From: Verrucomicrobia bacterium UBA3841
Lineage (GTDB): Bacteria > Verrucomicrobiota > Kiritimatiellia > RFP12 > UBA1067
Length of the DNA: 64,000 bases
Reading direction: 5' to 3'
NCBI GenBank assembly: GCA_002392765.1
Contig: DGHT01000030.1
Span: forward strand, 56,410 to 120,409
This document shows, piece by piece, positions 8,848 through 17,841 of the stretch (position 1 is its first letter; the number at the start of each line of letters is the position of its first letter). The position numbers and the translations under genes were made by a program. The notes under the pieces were generated by a model. The model had not been told where the DNA came from. It was given only the letters and a program-made list of their open reading frames with translations, and did not search any database.

Positions 8848-9876
8848 TTACTGGCGCGCGCTGAGAGGGAGCTTGAGCTCCATCCCTTCGGTCAGTTCCG
8901 CATCGTCGCCAAGTCCGTTGAGCTGGCGGATCTCGGTGGGTGTGATGTCGAACTGGATCGAGACGCCCGTGATATCCTCGCCGCCTTTTACTTTGTAGAT
9001 GAAGTAGTCGTTCGCGGCGGGAGTCGTTGCGGCCTGGACGCTATCGAGGGAGTTGATGGCATCGATGTCCGTGCCGGCCTGTTCGACATCGGCTCCGGCG
9101 CCGGAGACGTCTTCTTTCTTCGCGGTTTCTTTGGCTTCCTTTGCTGCAGGCTTCGCTTCAGACTTCTTGCCCGAAACCGGCGGTTTTGTGGCGGAAGACT
9201 GCGCTGCGGGCGCGCCCTTGGCGACGGGAATCTTGATCGTGCGCCCGGCGCGGATCTTGTCTGACGTCAGACCGTTGAGTTCGACGATGTCCGCGACGGT
9301 CGTGCCGTTCTTCTTCGCGATTCCGCTCAGCGTGTCGTTCGGCTGGATTTTGTAGGTTTTCGTCTCGCCCCACGTCCTGGGCGCGCCTGCCGTCTTGCCG
9401 GCGGTATATTCCTGGTAGCGCTGCGCCTTCTGCTCGCCCACCTCCACCGCGCCGGGAAGGAGAATCTTCTGACCGGGTCTTATGACGGATTTTTCGTTAA
9501 GGCCGTTGAGGTTGAGAATGGCGGGCAGCTTGATGTTGTAGCGCTTCGAGATGCCGGAAAGCGTATCTCCCTGGCGGATGTAGTACGCAGTGTTGGCGTC
9601 GGCCGGAGGCGGCGGAATGACGGGATTCGAAGGCTCTGCGATGCTTGGGACGGGATCCTGGGCGGTCGTGAGCACGATGTCGTCAATCCTGATGTCGGAT
9701 GTTTCGACGGCGGGCACGTCTTCTGCGACCGGAGCGACGGGTTCGTCCGTCATCGCGGCCGGGGCGTACGATGTTGATGTTTTGGCGCTTGGGCGCTTCG
9801 ACTGCCATTCGGGATCGATGCAACCTGCGATCGTCGCGACTGCCGCGACAGTTATCATTAGACCTTGTCTGTTCAT
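8848..9876 (-). CDS. Lipoprotein with three LysM domains
   Basis: 342 aa. The N-terminus MNRQGLMITVAAVATIAGC ends in a lipobox (IAGC), so the protein is probably lipid-anchored. After a Pro/Ala/Glu-rich linker there are three LysM units: YYIRQGDTLSGISKRYNI (about 97), YKIQPNDTLSGIAKKNGT (about 175) and YKVKGGEDITGVSIQFDI (about 293), separated by an Ala/Lys-rich linker. LysM binds peptidoglycan. The start codon overlaps the murD stop (ATGA), and ftsW follows, so it probably acts at the cell wall during growth or division. Confidence 0.85.
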   Translation of the reverse strand: MNRQGLMITVAAVATIAGCIDPEWQSKRPSAKTSTSYAPAAMTDEPVAPVAEDVPAVETSDIRIDDIVLTTAQDPVPSIAEPSNPVIPPPPADANTAYYIRQGDTLSGISKRYNIKLPAILNLNGLNEKSVIRPGQKILLPGAVEVGEQKAQRYQEYTAGKTAGAPRTWGETKTYKIQPNDTLSGIAKKNGTTVADIVELNGLTSDKIRAGRTIKIPVAKGAPAAQSSATKPPVSGKKSEAKPAAKEAKETAKKEDVSGAGADVEQAGTDIDAINSLDSVQAATTPAANDYFIYKVKGGEDITGVSIQFDITPTEIRQLNGLGDDAELTEGMELKLPLSARQ

Positions 9877-10949
9877 GTTTTGCGTTGTCCTTCTTTGTTT
9901 ACGAGCCGCGCGAAGACCTCTCCGCGTTCCCCGTAGCCGTTAAACTGGTCGAAACTTGCGGCGCCCGGCGACAAGAGCAACGTGTCGCCTTCCTCCGCGT
10001 CTCCGAAAGCCTTCGATACCGCCTTTTCCATCGTTCCGCAGATTTCGCAATCCACGTGTCCGGACCAGGCGGAAAAGAATTTTTCCGGCGACATCCCTAT
10101 AATATACACTTTTTTCACCCGTTTAGTCAATGATTCAATTGCGGAAAACGGATCGTCGCCTTTCGGCATCCCGCCCGCAATCAGCCTCACGGAACCTCCC
10201 GCCATCTCGACTCCGGCCGCAAGGGCGGCGATGGAAGTGGCTTTTGAATCGTCTATGCACCGTACTCCGCCGAAGGTCCCCACCGTCTCCATGCGATGCT
10301 TCAGCGGAACGAATCCGGCGAACGCCCTGCGGATTGTCGCGTCGTCGAGACACGCCGCGCGCATGAGAGACACCGCGAGAAGTGCGTTGCCGATCAGCAC
10401 GCGGTTGTCGAAATAGGACCCCTGCGCGAAATGCGCGTCCGCCGGATCTGCCGTCGCTTCGGTCTTTGACATGGCGAGCAGGCGCCTTTTCAGGGCGTGG
10501 TACACTTCTCTGGAGCCGTGACGGTCCAGGTGGTCGTCCTGCAGATTCAGTATGGCGGCGCATTCGAATGCGTCCGGGGGGAGATTGGTCGTTTCCATCT
10601 GGAAGGAACTGACTTCGACCACCGCCCATTCGCAATCCCCGACGCCGGAGACGGGCGGGCCGTAGTTGCCGCAGGCGGCAACTTTGCGTCCGGCGAGCTC
10701 CAGCGCTTCCGTCACCAGCTTGACTACGCTGGATTTCCCCTTGGATCCGGTTACCGCAAGAAGTTTCACGCCGGCTTTCCTGAGCCGTTCGACGCCGATC
10801 TGGAGCTCGCTTTTCACGGGAATGCCGGGGCTGGCCACGACCAAATCGCAGCCGTCCGCGAAGGATACGTCGTATCCCTGCGATTCAAGAGCGGCGGCGG
10901 CGGCTTTGCCGCTGACGCCCTTGCCCAGTATCAGTGCCTTTTTCGCCAT
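9873..10949 (-). CDS. murD: UDP-N-acetylmuramoylalanine--D-glutamate ligase
   Basis: 358 aa. Mur-ligase signatures: ATP loop VTGSKGKSSVVKLV, SSFQMETT, the catalytic His region LNLQDDHLDRHGS, and CIDDSKATSIAAL. The N-terminal ILGKGVSGKAAAAAL starts the UDP-binding domain. It adds D-Glu to UDP-MurNAc-L-Ala in the cytoplasm. The protein is about 80 residues shorter than E. coli MurD, most of it lost from the N-terminal domain. It is the first gene of the minus-strand operon and is driven from an extended -10 box at 10969-10977. Confidence 0.92.
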   Translation of the reverse strand: MAKKALILGKGVSGKAAAAALESQGYDVSFADGCDLVVASPGIPVKSELQIGVERLRKAGVKLLAVTGSKGKSSVVKLVTEALELAGRKVAACGNYGPPVSGVGDCEWAVVEVSSFQMETTNLPPDAFECAAILNLQDDHLDRHGSREVYHALKRRLLAMSKTEATADPADAHFAQGSYFDNRVLIGNALLAVSLMRAACLDDATIRRAFAGFVPLKHRMETVGTFGGVRCIDDSKATSIAALAAGVEMAGGSVRLIAGGMPKGDDPFSAIESLTKRVKKVYIIGMSPEKFFSAWSGHVDCEICGTMEKAVSKAFGDAEEGDTLLLSPGAASFDQFNGYGERGEVFARLVNKEGQRKT

Positions 10950-10968
10950 AATTTTATTTACTTTGAAT

Positions 10969-10977
10969 ATTATATCA
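10969..10977 (-). promoter_or_regulatory. Extended -10 promoter of the murD operon
   Basis: On the minus strand the bases read TGATATAAT, with TATAAT at 10974-10969. No good -35 is found at 17 bases. The murD ATG is only about 20 bases from the box and has no clear ribosome site, so the leader is very short. Confidence 0.65.
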
Positions 10978-11045
10978 AAACCTCCGCGTCAAATGAAGTA
11001 ATTTTCCTTGTTTGCCGTTTATTGCTTCATTTCTCGGCGGATTTT

Positions 11046-11054
11046 TGATATAAT
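11046..11054 (+). promoter_or_regulatory. Extended -10 promoter of pyrD, near-leaderless
   Basis: TGATATAAT with TATAAT at 11049-11054. The pyrD ATG begins at 11064, so a start site 7-8 bases after the box leaves a leader of about 0-3 bases. No Shine-Dalgarno sequence fits between them. Confidence 0.7.
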
Positions 11055-11063
11055 GTCGATACT

Positions 11064-12002
11064 ATGATCGATATGCACGTAAATCTTGGCGGACTGGAGA
11101 TGCGCTCGCCGGTCGCCGTGGCGAGCGGGACGTTCGGCTACGGCACCGAGTATTCGGGAGCCGTGGATTTCTCCAAGCTCGGCGCCGTCACCGCGAAGGG
11201 GATCCGCGTTTCCCCGTGGCCGGGCAACCCGATGCCGCGGCACTGCGAGGTGCCCGGCGGTCTGGTGAATGCGATCGGATTGCAGGGTGCGGGCGCGAAG
11301 CAGTTTCTTGAAATGTCGGTTCCGTGGTATTCCTCCCGCGTCAAAAACGCGCCGCCGCTCATCGTCAACATCTGGGGCGGATCGATCGAAGAGTATGCCG
11401 AAACCGCCGCGATGGTCGATGCCGCGTCCAAGACGGAGAAGGGCGCGAAGATCGGCGCTGCGGAACTGAACGTCAGCTGTCCAAACGTGAAGGAAGGCGG
11501 GCATGCGTTCGGACAGGATCCTGCCGTTCTCGAACGGCTTGTCGCCGCCGCGAGGTCTGCCACGTCGCTGCCTCTCATAGTGAAACTGGCGCCGAACGTT
11601 CCGGACGTCGTGCCGTACGTCAGAGCGTGCGAAAACGGCGGGGCGGACGCGCTGTCCATGATAAACACGATTCCTGCGATGGTAATCGACGTGGAAAAGC
11701 GCAGAAGCGTACTCGGCAACACGACCGGCGGACTGTCGGGAAGATGCGTGCATCCAGTCGCCGTCAAGATGGTGTACGACTGCCGCAGAGCGACCGGGCT
11801 GCCGATTCTCGCGATGGGCGGCGTGTACACGGCGACGGACGCCCTGGAGCTGATAATCGCCGGCGCGAACGCGGTCGCGGTCGGGACGGCCACGTTCACG
11901 GATCCTTCGACCGCCGCGAAGGTCTACGACGGGATAGCGGATTACCTCGGGCGGCATTCCATCGCCTCGGTCGCGGAACTTTCAGGGTCGCTCGAAACGT
12001 GA
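11064..12002 (+). CDS. pyrD: Dihydroorotate dehydrogenase, class 1B catalytic subunit type
   Basis: 312 aa. It has the class 1 fold and active-site region: AVASGTFGYGTEY, AVTAKGIRVSPWPGNP, NAIGLQGAG, AAELNVSCPNVKEGG (with the catalytic Cys), and the FMN phosphate site GGLSGR with ILAMGGVYTATDALE. It oxidises dihydroorotate to orotate in pyrimidine synthesis. Class 1B enzymes use a PyrK-type electron-transfer subunit, and none is adjacent here. It heads a plus-strand operon with the LptF/G permease and ruvB. Confidence 0.9.
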   Translation: MIDMHVNLGGLEMRSPVAVASGTFGYGTEYSGAVDFSKLGAVTAKGIRVSPWPGNPMPRHCEVPGGLVNAIGLQGAGAKQFLEMSVPWYSSRVKNAPPLIVNIWGGSIEEYAETAAMVDAASKTEKGAKIGAAELNVSCPNVKEGGHAFGQDPAVLERLVAAARSATSLPLIVKLAPNVPDVVPYVRACENGGADALSMINTIPAMVIDVEKRRSVLGNTTGGLSGRCVHPVAVKMVYDCRRATGLPILAMGGVYTATDALELIIAGANAVAVGTATFTDPSTAAKVYDGIADYLGRHSIASVAELSGSLET

Positions 12003-12021
12003 GAAGAAAGCTGTTGCCGGA

Positions 12022-13314
12022 ATGAAGATACTGTCGAGATACGTCCTGAAGGAGTTTTTGGCGCCGCTGACATATTGTCTGGCGGGGTTTGTCTCGATAT
12101 ACGTCCTTTTCGAGCTTTTCGGTTCTTTCTCCCGCATAATGGAGGCGAAGCTGCCGCTCCGCCAGACCGTGGCGTATTTCGCGGCCTATCTTTCACCGTT
12201 CTTCCACTACCTCGCGCCGGCGGCCCTCATGCTGGCGGTGCTGTACACGATGTGGAATTTCAGCCGCCATTCGGAACTCACCGCCATGCGCGCGAGCGGC
12301 ATAAGCCTCCAGACCGTCGTGCGTCCTCTCATGGGCGTCGCGCTGGCCATGGCCGTGCTGGTGGCGTTCGTGAACGAATACTACATGCCGCGCTACGCAA
12401 ACTGGGCCCGGCAGCTCAAGACGGAGCGCTTCAGCGTCGAAAAGGCGCAGAGCGCGGAGAAGATCGGGTACTGCAATTCCGACGCGCACAGGACGTGGGT
12501 CGTGAAGGGGACGCACAATGCGCTCTGCACGAAGTTGACGGATATACAGATTTCATACGGCAGGGAGGACGGGCGCAGGCTCAAGAACGTTTCGGCGCAG
12601 ACGGCCGAATTTCTGGACGGCGAGTGGTGGCTCGACGGCGTGAAGACGCAGCATTACGGTCCGGACGGCCGTCCGGCGGCATCGCCGGATCCGGTGCTGG
12701 ACGCCATGCCTTTCCGCGCGTTTCCGGAACTGACCGAAACACCCGACGACATCGCCATGCAGAACAGCAACGCCAAGTTCGCGTCGGTTCCGGGCAAGTT
12801 CAAGTATCTGGAGAAGAACAGGGATCTGAACGGCGAATCGCGCAATTCCCTGCGCTACGAGGCGTGGGCGCAGGCGGTTTCGCCGCTGGCGTGTCTGGTC
12901 ATCACGCTCCTCGCCGTGCCGGGCGGCATGGCGTCCGGACGCCAGTCCGTGTTCAAAGGCGTGGTTGGCGCGCTCCTGATGCTTATCATGTACAACGCCG
13001 CCGTCATCGCCTGCATGGTTTTCGCGAAAACCGGCCTCATGCCCCCGGTTCCGGCGGCGTTCCTGCCCCCCGCCATGTTCGCCGTTCTTGGCGTGTCGGC
13101 CTGCTACCGGCCTTATGCGGCGATTCTCCGACAGATGGCCGTGTATTTCGTCCTGGCCGGCGTTTACGTCTTTATCGCGCACGTTCTGGAGACTCGCATG
13201 TCGGTGGACCGCGCGATGGCGCACTCGCTCGCGGCCACGGTGCCTGCCATGATTGCGGCGATCGTCACCTTCCCGGGCGTGTTTGCGGCTTTCGGCGGAA
13301 AAACGGAGGGATGA
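12022..13314 (+). CDS. LptF/LptG-family lipopolysaccharide export permease
   Basis: 430 aa. The first 110 residues (ILSRYVLKEFLAPLTYCLAGF, LAPAALMLAVLYTMWNFSRHSELTAMRASGIS) match the YjgP/YjgQ family, with three N-terminal and three C-terminal membrane segments around a soluble beta-jellyroll domain (about 130-270). ELTAMRASGIS is the conserved coupling-helix region. With LptB it pulls LPS from the inner membrane, so the cell has an LPS-type outer membrane. Only one such gene is present here; whether it is LptF or LptG cannot be told. Confidence 0.88.
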   Translation: MKILSRYVLKEFLAPLTYCLAGFVSIYVLFELFGSFSRIMEAKLPLRQTVAYFAAYLSPFFHYLAPAALMLAVLYTMWNFSRHSELTAMRASGISLQTVVRPLMGVALAMAVLVAFVNEYYMPRYANWARQLKTERFSVEKAQSAEKIGYCNSDAHRTWVVKGTHNALCTKLTDIQISYGREDGRRLKNVSAQTAEFLDGEWWLDGVKTQHYGPDGRPAASPDPVLDAMPFRAFPELTETPDDIAMQNSNAKFASVPGKFKYLEKNRDLNGESRNSLRYEAWAQAVSPLACLVITLLAVPGGMASGRQSVFKGVVGALLMLIMYNAAVIACMVFAKTGLMPPVPAAFLPPAMFAVLGVSACYRPYAAILRQMAVYFVLAGVYVFIAHVLETRMSVDRAMAHSLAATVPAMIAAIVTFPGVFAAFGGKTEG

Positions 13315-13319
13315 CAGGA

Positions 13320-14309
13320 ATGGGCGCGGACAGGAAAAGCGACGAACTGAACAGGCGCAACAACGCCTTCGACAACAAACTCCGCCCAGTCGATTTCGGC
13401 GGGTTCGTCGGGCAGGACAAGATACGCGACAGGCTCATGCTGGCGGTCGAGGCCGCGAAAGCGCGCGGGGAATCTTTGGACCACGTCCTTTTTTCCGGCC
13501 CGCCCGGGCTCGGGAAAACGACCCTTTCGTACATTCTCGGCGAGGCGATGGGCGTGAACGTCAAGACGACGTCCGGTCCGGTCATAGCAAAGCCGGGCGA
13601 CCTGGCCGGGCTTCTGACGACGCTCGAGCCGGGCGACATCGTGTTCATAGACGAGATACACCGCATGGCCAAGACGGTCGAAGAGTATCTCTACAGCGCG
13701 ATGGAGGATTTCGCCATCGACATCATGATCGATCAGGGGCCGAACGCAAGATCCGTCCGGCTCGATCTGCCGCGCTTCACGCTTGTCGGCGCGACGACCA
13801 GGATCGGCCTTATCGCCGCTCCCCTCAGGGCGCGCTTCGGACTGGTAAACAGGCTCGACTACTACACGCCGGATCTTCTTTCCGAAATCGTCGTGCGCAG
13901 CGCAGGCAAGCTGGGCGTGGAGATCGACGCGGAAGGCGCGATGGAGATCGCCCGCCGCGCGCGCGGCACGCCGCGAATCGCGAACAATCTTCTGCGCAGG
14001 GTCAGGGACTATGCGCAGGTCAGGGCCGGCAATTTCATAACGGGGGATGTCGCGAGGACGTCGCTGGGTCTTCTCGAGATAGACCCGAACGGCCTCGACG
14101 AGATGGACCGGCGCATTCTCGAGACGATATGCATGAAATTTTCGGGCGGACCGGTGGGGCTTTCAACGATCGCGGTGTCCGTGGGCGAGGAGCCCGACAC
14201 GATCGAGGAGGCCTACGAGCCGTTTTTGATAATGGAAGGGTACATAGAACGCACGCCGAAAGGGCGCGTCGCGACGCCTTTGGCGTTCACGCGCGTCGCC
14301 GGAGGCTGA
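13320..14309 (+). CDS. ruvB: Holliday junction branch-migration ATPase RuvB
   Basis: 329 aa from the ATG at 13320, which has GGAGGG at 9 bases; ATG 13311 is in frame but too close to that site. Hallmarks: LRPVDFGGFVGQ, Walker A GPPGLGKTT, Walker B FIDEIHR, sensor GATTRIGLIAAPLRARFG, GTPRIANNLLRRVRDYAQ, and the C-terminal winged helix ending EPFLIMEGYIERTPKGRVAT. RuvB drives branch migration with RuvA. Neither ruvA nor ruvC is next to it. The coding start overlaps the end region of the permease gene, indicating coupling. Confidence 0.95.
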   Translation: MGADRKSDELNRRNNAFDNKLRPVDFGGFVGQDKIRDRLMLAVEAAKARGESLDHVLFSGPPGLGKTTLSYILGEAMGVNVKTTSGPVIAKPGDLAGLLTTLEPGDIVFIDEIHRMAKTVEEYLYSAMEDFAIDIMIDQGPNARSVRLDLPRFTLVGATTRIGLIAAPLRARFGLVNRLDYYTPDLLSEIVVRSAGKLGVEIDAEGAMEIARRARGTPRIANNLLRRVRDYAQVRAGNFITGDVARTSLGLLEIDPNGLDEMDRRILETICMKFSGGPVGLSTIAVSVGEEPDTIEEAYEPFLIMEGYIERTPKGRVATPLAFTRVAGG

Positions 14310-14337
14310 AGCGCCGCGGTCCGGCGGCGGGAAAGGC

Positions 14338-15303
14338 ATGTCGAACATGTTCGCAAGATTCTTCGGATTCGTGAAGCGCACGGTCGTTTCGTTTCTCGGC
14401 AACCACTGCACCATGCACGCGGCGGGGCTGACCTACTACTCGATGCTGGCAATCGTGCCGATTCTCTGTCTGCTGCTGCTCGCGGCGAAGAGTTTCGGCG
14501 CGAAAGAGTACATAAAAGAGAAGATAGACGTCCAGTTCAACCAGGCCATTTCGAAGATAGAAGCGCCGCCGGAGGAGGAAGTGAAGGTCCTCGCCCCGGT
14601 GCTGGGGGAGACGGCCCCCGAGAAAATCGAGGAAAAGCGCAAAACCGCGCAGGAGTTCGTCGACCAGGCGCGCGGCATAAAGGACGAGGTGTTCCGCTGC
14701 ATAGACGGATTCGACGCGAACACTGTCGGATGGATCGGCCTCGGCCTGCTGGTGTGGTCGGTTTTGAGCTCCATCGGGATGATAGAAATCAGTTTCAACG
14801 AGATATGGGCGGTCGAGCGTCCGCGCACTTTCATCCGGCGTCTGGCGGTCGCGCTGGCCGTAGTGGTCGTCCTGCCGCTTTTGAGCGGCCTTGCACTGAC
14901 CGCTCCCGTGCTGAAGCTGACCAAGGACATAATCGTCGCGACGGCCGGGCAGACATGGCTGACGAAGTGGGTCTCCGACGGTGTCGTGTGGCTGATAGAC
15001 CTCTGGGTCGTGCGTTTCGCCGTCACGCTGTTCTTTTCGTCCGTTTCGTTCGGATACCTCTTCTACATAGTGCCTTTCCGCAAAGTGAGATGGAAGTGCG
15101 CGTGGTTGAGCGGAATCGCCACGGCGGCGCTGTTCACCGGATGGCTGAAACTCTGCACCGTGGCGCAGCTCGGAATCGCGAAGACGTCGGCGATGTACGG
15201 CTCTTTCGCGTTCATACCGATAGTCCTGGCGTGGATATACATGAGCTGGCAGATCGTGCTTCTCGGATGCTGCATGTCCAGGTCGATGCAGGAGAACTCG
15301 TGA
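14338..15303 (+). CDS. YihY/BrkB-family inner membrane protein
   Basis: 321 aa with about six membrane segments. Family signatures: HAAGLTYYSMLAIVPILCLLL near the N-terminus, IGLGLLVWSVLSSIGMIEISFNEIW in the middle, and YGSFAFIPIVLAWIYMSWQIVLLG at the end. Residues 50-120 are an acidic soluble insertion (EAPPEEEVKVLAPVLGE). The family was once called RNase BN by mistake; its role is unclear and may be transport or envelope-linked. GGGAAAGG precedes the ATG. Part of the pyrD-ruvB operon. Confidence 0.85.
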   Translation: MSNMFARFFGFVKRTVVSFLGNHCTMHAAGLTYYSMLAIVPILCLLLLAAKSFGAKEYIKEKIDVQFNQAISKIEAPPEEEVKVLAPVLGETAPEKIEEKRKTAQEFVDQARGIKDEVFRCIDGFDANTVGWIGLGLLVWSVLSSIGMIEISFNEIWAVERPRTFIRRLAVALAVVVVLPLLSGLALTAPVLKLTKDIIVATAGQTWLTKWVSDGVVWLIDLWVVRFAVTLFFSSVSFGYLFYIVPFRKVRWKCAWLSGIATAALFTGWLKLCTVAQLGIAKTSAMYGSFAFIPIVLAWIYMSWQIVLLGCCMSRSMQENS

Positions 15304-15328
15304 GGGCGCGCCGCGCCGGAGGTTTGCG

Positions 15329-16192
15329 ATGGTACTTGACATAACATCCCCGTCCAACCCGAAACTCAAGCACGTCGTGAAACTCAGGACGTGCTCCGTG
15401 CGCGAAGAGACGGGGGAGATGATCGTGGAGGGTTTCCGCGAGTGCCGCCGCGCCCTCGACAACGGATACAGGCCGCAGGCGATATTCCACTGTCCGGAGA
15501 TATACCTCAAAAACGAAAACGAGCCGAAGCTCGTGGAAGATTGCGTACGCCTCGGCGCCGACGCGTACAGGTGCTCCAAGGCGTGTTTCGCGAAGATAGC
15601 CTACAAGGAGCGGCCAGACGGTCTTCTCATGACAGGTCCGCACGTTTCGGTTCCGCTTTCATCGCTGAAACTCCCGGACAACGCGCTCGTAATCGTCGCG
15701 GAGGCGATCGAGAAACCCGGCAATCTGGGAACGATCCTGCGTTCGGCCGACGCGGCGGGGGCGGCGGCGGTGATCGTGTGCGACAGGACTACCGACATCC
15801 ACAATCCGAACGTCGTCAGGGCGTCCACGGGCACGATGTTTTCCGTTCCAATCGCGGAAGCGGAGAGCGGCGAGGCGCTTGCGTTCCTGAAGAAGCGCGG
15901 TTTCAGGATACTTGCCGCGACGCCGCACGCGGAGAAGCTCCATTTCGAGGAGGATCTCACCGGAAACGTGGCGATCGCGCTCGGCGCGGAGCAGTACGGA
16001 CTTACGTCGCGCTGGATGGACGGCGCGGATCTGCGCGTCAGGATTCCGATGCTCGGTCTTGCGGATTCGCTGAACGTTTCGCAGGCGGCAACGATCCTCG
16101 CGTTCGAGGCGGTGCGGCAGAGAATGGCGAAAGGGCTTGTCAAGGCGCCCGGCTTCGTCCCCTGGCACGGAGAAGGACGCCACGACCACTGA
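15329..16192 (+). CDS. SpoU/TrmH-family RNA 2'-O-methyltransferase
   Basis: 287 aa. The N-terminal substrate-binding domain has ITSPSNPKLKHVVKLRTCSVREETGEMIVEGFRE. The SPOUT catalytic domain has motif 1 EAIEKPGNLGTILRSADAAG, motif 2 ALGAEQYGLTS and motif 3 PMLGLADSLNVSQAATILAFE, which form the SAM-binding trefoil knot. It methylates ribose in rRNA or tRNA. RlmB and TsnR-type enzymes share these motifs, so the target base cannot be assigned. It is the last gene of the pyrD operon before a 65-base gap. Confidence 0.9.
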   Translation: MVLDITSPSNPKLKHVVKLRTCSVREETGEMIVEGFRECRRALDNGYRPQAIFHCPEIYLKNENEPKLVEDCVRLGADAYRCSKACFAKIAYKERPDGLLMTGPHVSVPLSSLKLPDNALVIVAEAIEKPGNLGTILRSADAAGAAAVIVCDRTTDIHNPNVVRASTGTMFSVPIAEAESGEALAFLKKRGFRILAATPHAEKLHFEEDLTGNVAIALGAEQYGLTSRWMDGADLRVRIPMLGLADSLNVSQAATILAFEAVRQRMAKGLVKAPGFVPWHGEGRHDH

Positions 16193-16257
16193 CGCCGGGA
16201 GCGGCGCGCGGCGCCATTGTGCGGTTTTGTAAAGCAACGGAGAGAAAGGAAAGAAAA

Positions 16258-17712
16258 ATGAAGATAAAGACAATTGCGAGTGTGCTGGCGGTCGCGGTTT
16301 CGGGATCGATCTGCGTTTCCGCGTCCGGCGCTATCAGGGCGGTCACGCCCACCGCCTGGGACGGCAACCCCTCGTGCTGGCAGATGAAACGCCACCATGA
16401 TAAGATGGCGCAGATAGCCGAAGGCGGCGCCAAAGTCGTGTTCATCGGCGATTCCATCACGCACTTCTGGGAGACGAACGGCAAAGAACAGTGGAAGAAA
16501 TATTTTTCGGAAGGGCCCAGAAAGGCGCTCGACCTCGGCACGAGCGCCGACCGCACCGAGCATGTCCTCTGGCGCATCACGGAGGGCGGCGAACTCGACG
16601 GCTACGAGGCCAAGGTGATCCTTCTCATGATCGGCACGAACAACACCGGCCACTTCCCGCCCGACAAGGAGACTCCGATCGACACGATCATGGGAATCCG
16701 CGAGATACTGAAGGTGATCAAGGAGAAGCAGCCGGGCGCCAGGACGATTCTGACCGCCATTTTCCCGCGCGGGGAAGAGCCGACCAATCCGTACCGCGTC
16801 AGAAACGATGTAGTCAACAAGGAAATCGCGACTTTCGCCGACGGGAAGTCGGTGATCTGGTGCGACTTCACCGACAAGTTTCTCGACGCCCAGGGCCGGT
16901 TGAGCCGCGAACTGTTTCCCGATCTCCTGCATCCGGGTCCGCGCGGATACGAAATCTGGGCAGGCGCGGTTGTTCCGCTTGTCGACAAGTGTCTGGCCGC
17001 AGACCCCGGAGAGACGATCCCGTCTGTCTGGCCGTCCAATCCCGCGGGATACCAGTACGGCGCGCCGGTGCCGGCGATGGCGGTGCGCGGGCCGAACTAC
17101 TGGCCGGAACGCTATCTCGAAAAACGCAATGAAATCGCGGACGGCCCCGGCGAGTACGACATAGTCATGGTCGGCGACTCGATCACCCACCGCTGGGAGC
17201 GCGAGGGGGGCGAGGGGCGCGAACTGTTCGCCGAACTCAGGAAAACCTACTCGATCCTCAACCTCGGATACGGCGGCGACAGGACGGAACATGCCGTCTG
17301 GCGCATGGAGAACGGCGAACTCGAAGGCTACAAGGCGAAGCTTTTCACCATCATGATCGGCACTAACAACAAGGATAAGGATACGAACGCGATCGCGGCG
17401 GGCGTCAAACGCATCGTCGAAACGATCCGCCGCAAGCACCCGGAGTCCAAGATCGTCCTCATGCCGATTTTCCCGCGCGGGGCGACGGCGGAGGACGGAA
17501 ACCGCAGGCGCAACGAGAAGGTGAACGAGGTTATCGTAAACCTGGCCGACGGCGAAACGGTTCTCTGGCTCGATTTCAACGACAGGTTTTTAAATGCGGA
17601 CGGCGTTCTTATAAAGGAAGTCATGAACGACCTCCTTCACCCCAACGAGAACGGATACAGGATATGGCTTGACGCGATTCTTCCCGTGTTTAGGGAAATC
17701 TGCGGCAAGTGA
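16258..17712 (+). CDS. Exported tandem SGNH/GDSL hydrolase (two catalytic domains)
   Basis: 484 aa, about twice the length of a single-domain enzyme. A signal peptide (MKIKTIASVLAVAVSGS) precedes two SGNH domains. Domain 1 has block I FIGDSITHFWE, block III GTNNTG and block V DLLHPGP (catalytic Asp-x-x-His). Domain 2 repeats GDSITHRWE, GTNNKD and DLLHPNE. Ser, Asn, Asp and His appear intact in both. These resemble the PAF-acetylhydrolase-like GDSL enzymes common in Verrucomicrobia and probably deacylate glycans or lipids outside the cytoplasm. AAAGGA precedes the ATG. Confidence 0.85.
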   Translation: MKIKTIASVLAVAVSGSICVSASGAIRAVTPTAWDGNPSCWQMKRHHDKMAQIAEGGAKVVFIGDSITHFWETNGKEQWKKYFSEGPRKALDLGTSADRTEHVLWRITEGGELDGYEAKVILLMIGTNNTGHFPPDKETPIDTIMGIREILKVIKEKQPGARTILTAIFPRGEEPTNPYRVRNDVVNKEIATFADGKSVIWCDFTDKFLDAQGRLSRELFPDLLHPGPRGYEIWAGAVVPLVDKCLAADPGETIPSVWPSNPAGYQYGAPVPAMAVRGPNYWPERYLEKRNEIADGPGEYDIVMVGDSITHRWEREGGEGRELFAELRKTYSILNLGYGGDRTEHAVWRMENGELEGYKAKLFTIMIGTNNKDKDTNAIAAGVKRIVETIRRKHPESKIVLMPIFPRGATAEDGNRRRNEKVNEVIVNLADGETVLWLDFNDRFLNADGVLIKEVMNDLLHPNENGYRIWLDAILPVFREICGK

Positions 17713-17747
17713 CCCGCTTGGGTGCGGCGGATTGTTTTTTTCCGGAA
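17711..17747 (+). terminator. Possible weak terminator after the SGNH gene
   Basis: A short GC-rich stem region around ACCCGCTTGGGTGCGG is followed by seven T residues. The stem is short (about 4 bp), so the call is weak. Confidence 0.35.
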
Positions 17748-17841
17748 ATTTGTCAGAAACCTTTTCTTTCGCATCCTAGCCTCCCATAAGCAACGTGGAA
17801 ATGGCACATTGCAGAAAGAAAATGAAGAAAGGATAACGGCA

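Noticed and set aside
17797..17818. Possible sigma-54 site near GGAAATGGCACATTGC
   Set aside because: The GG-GC spacing is wrong for a -24/-12 promoter.
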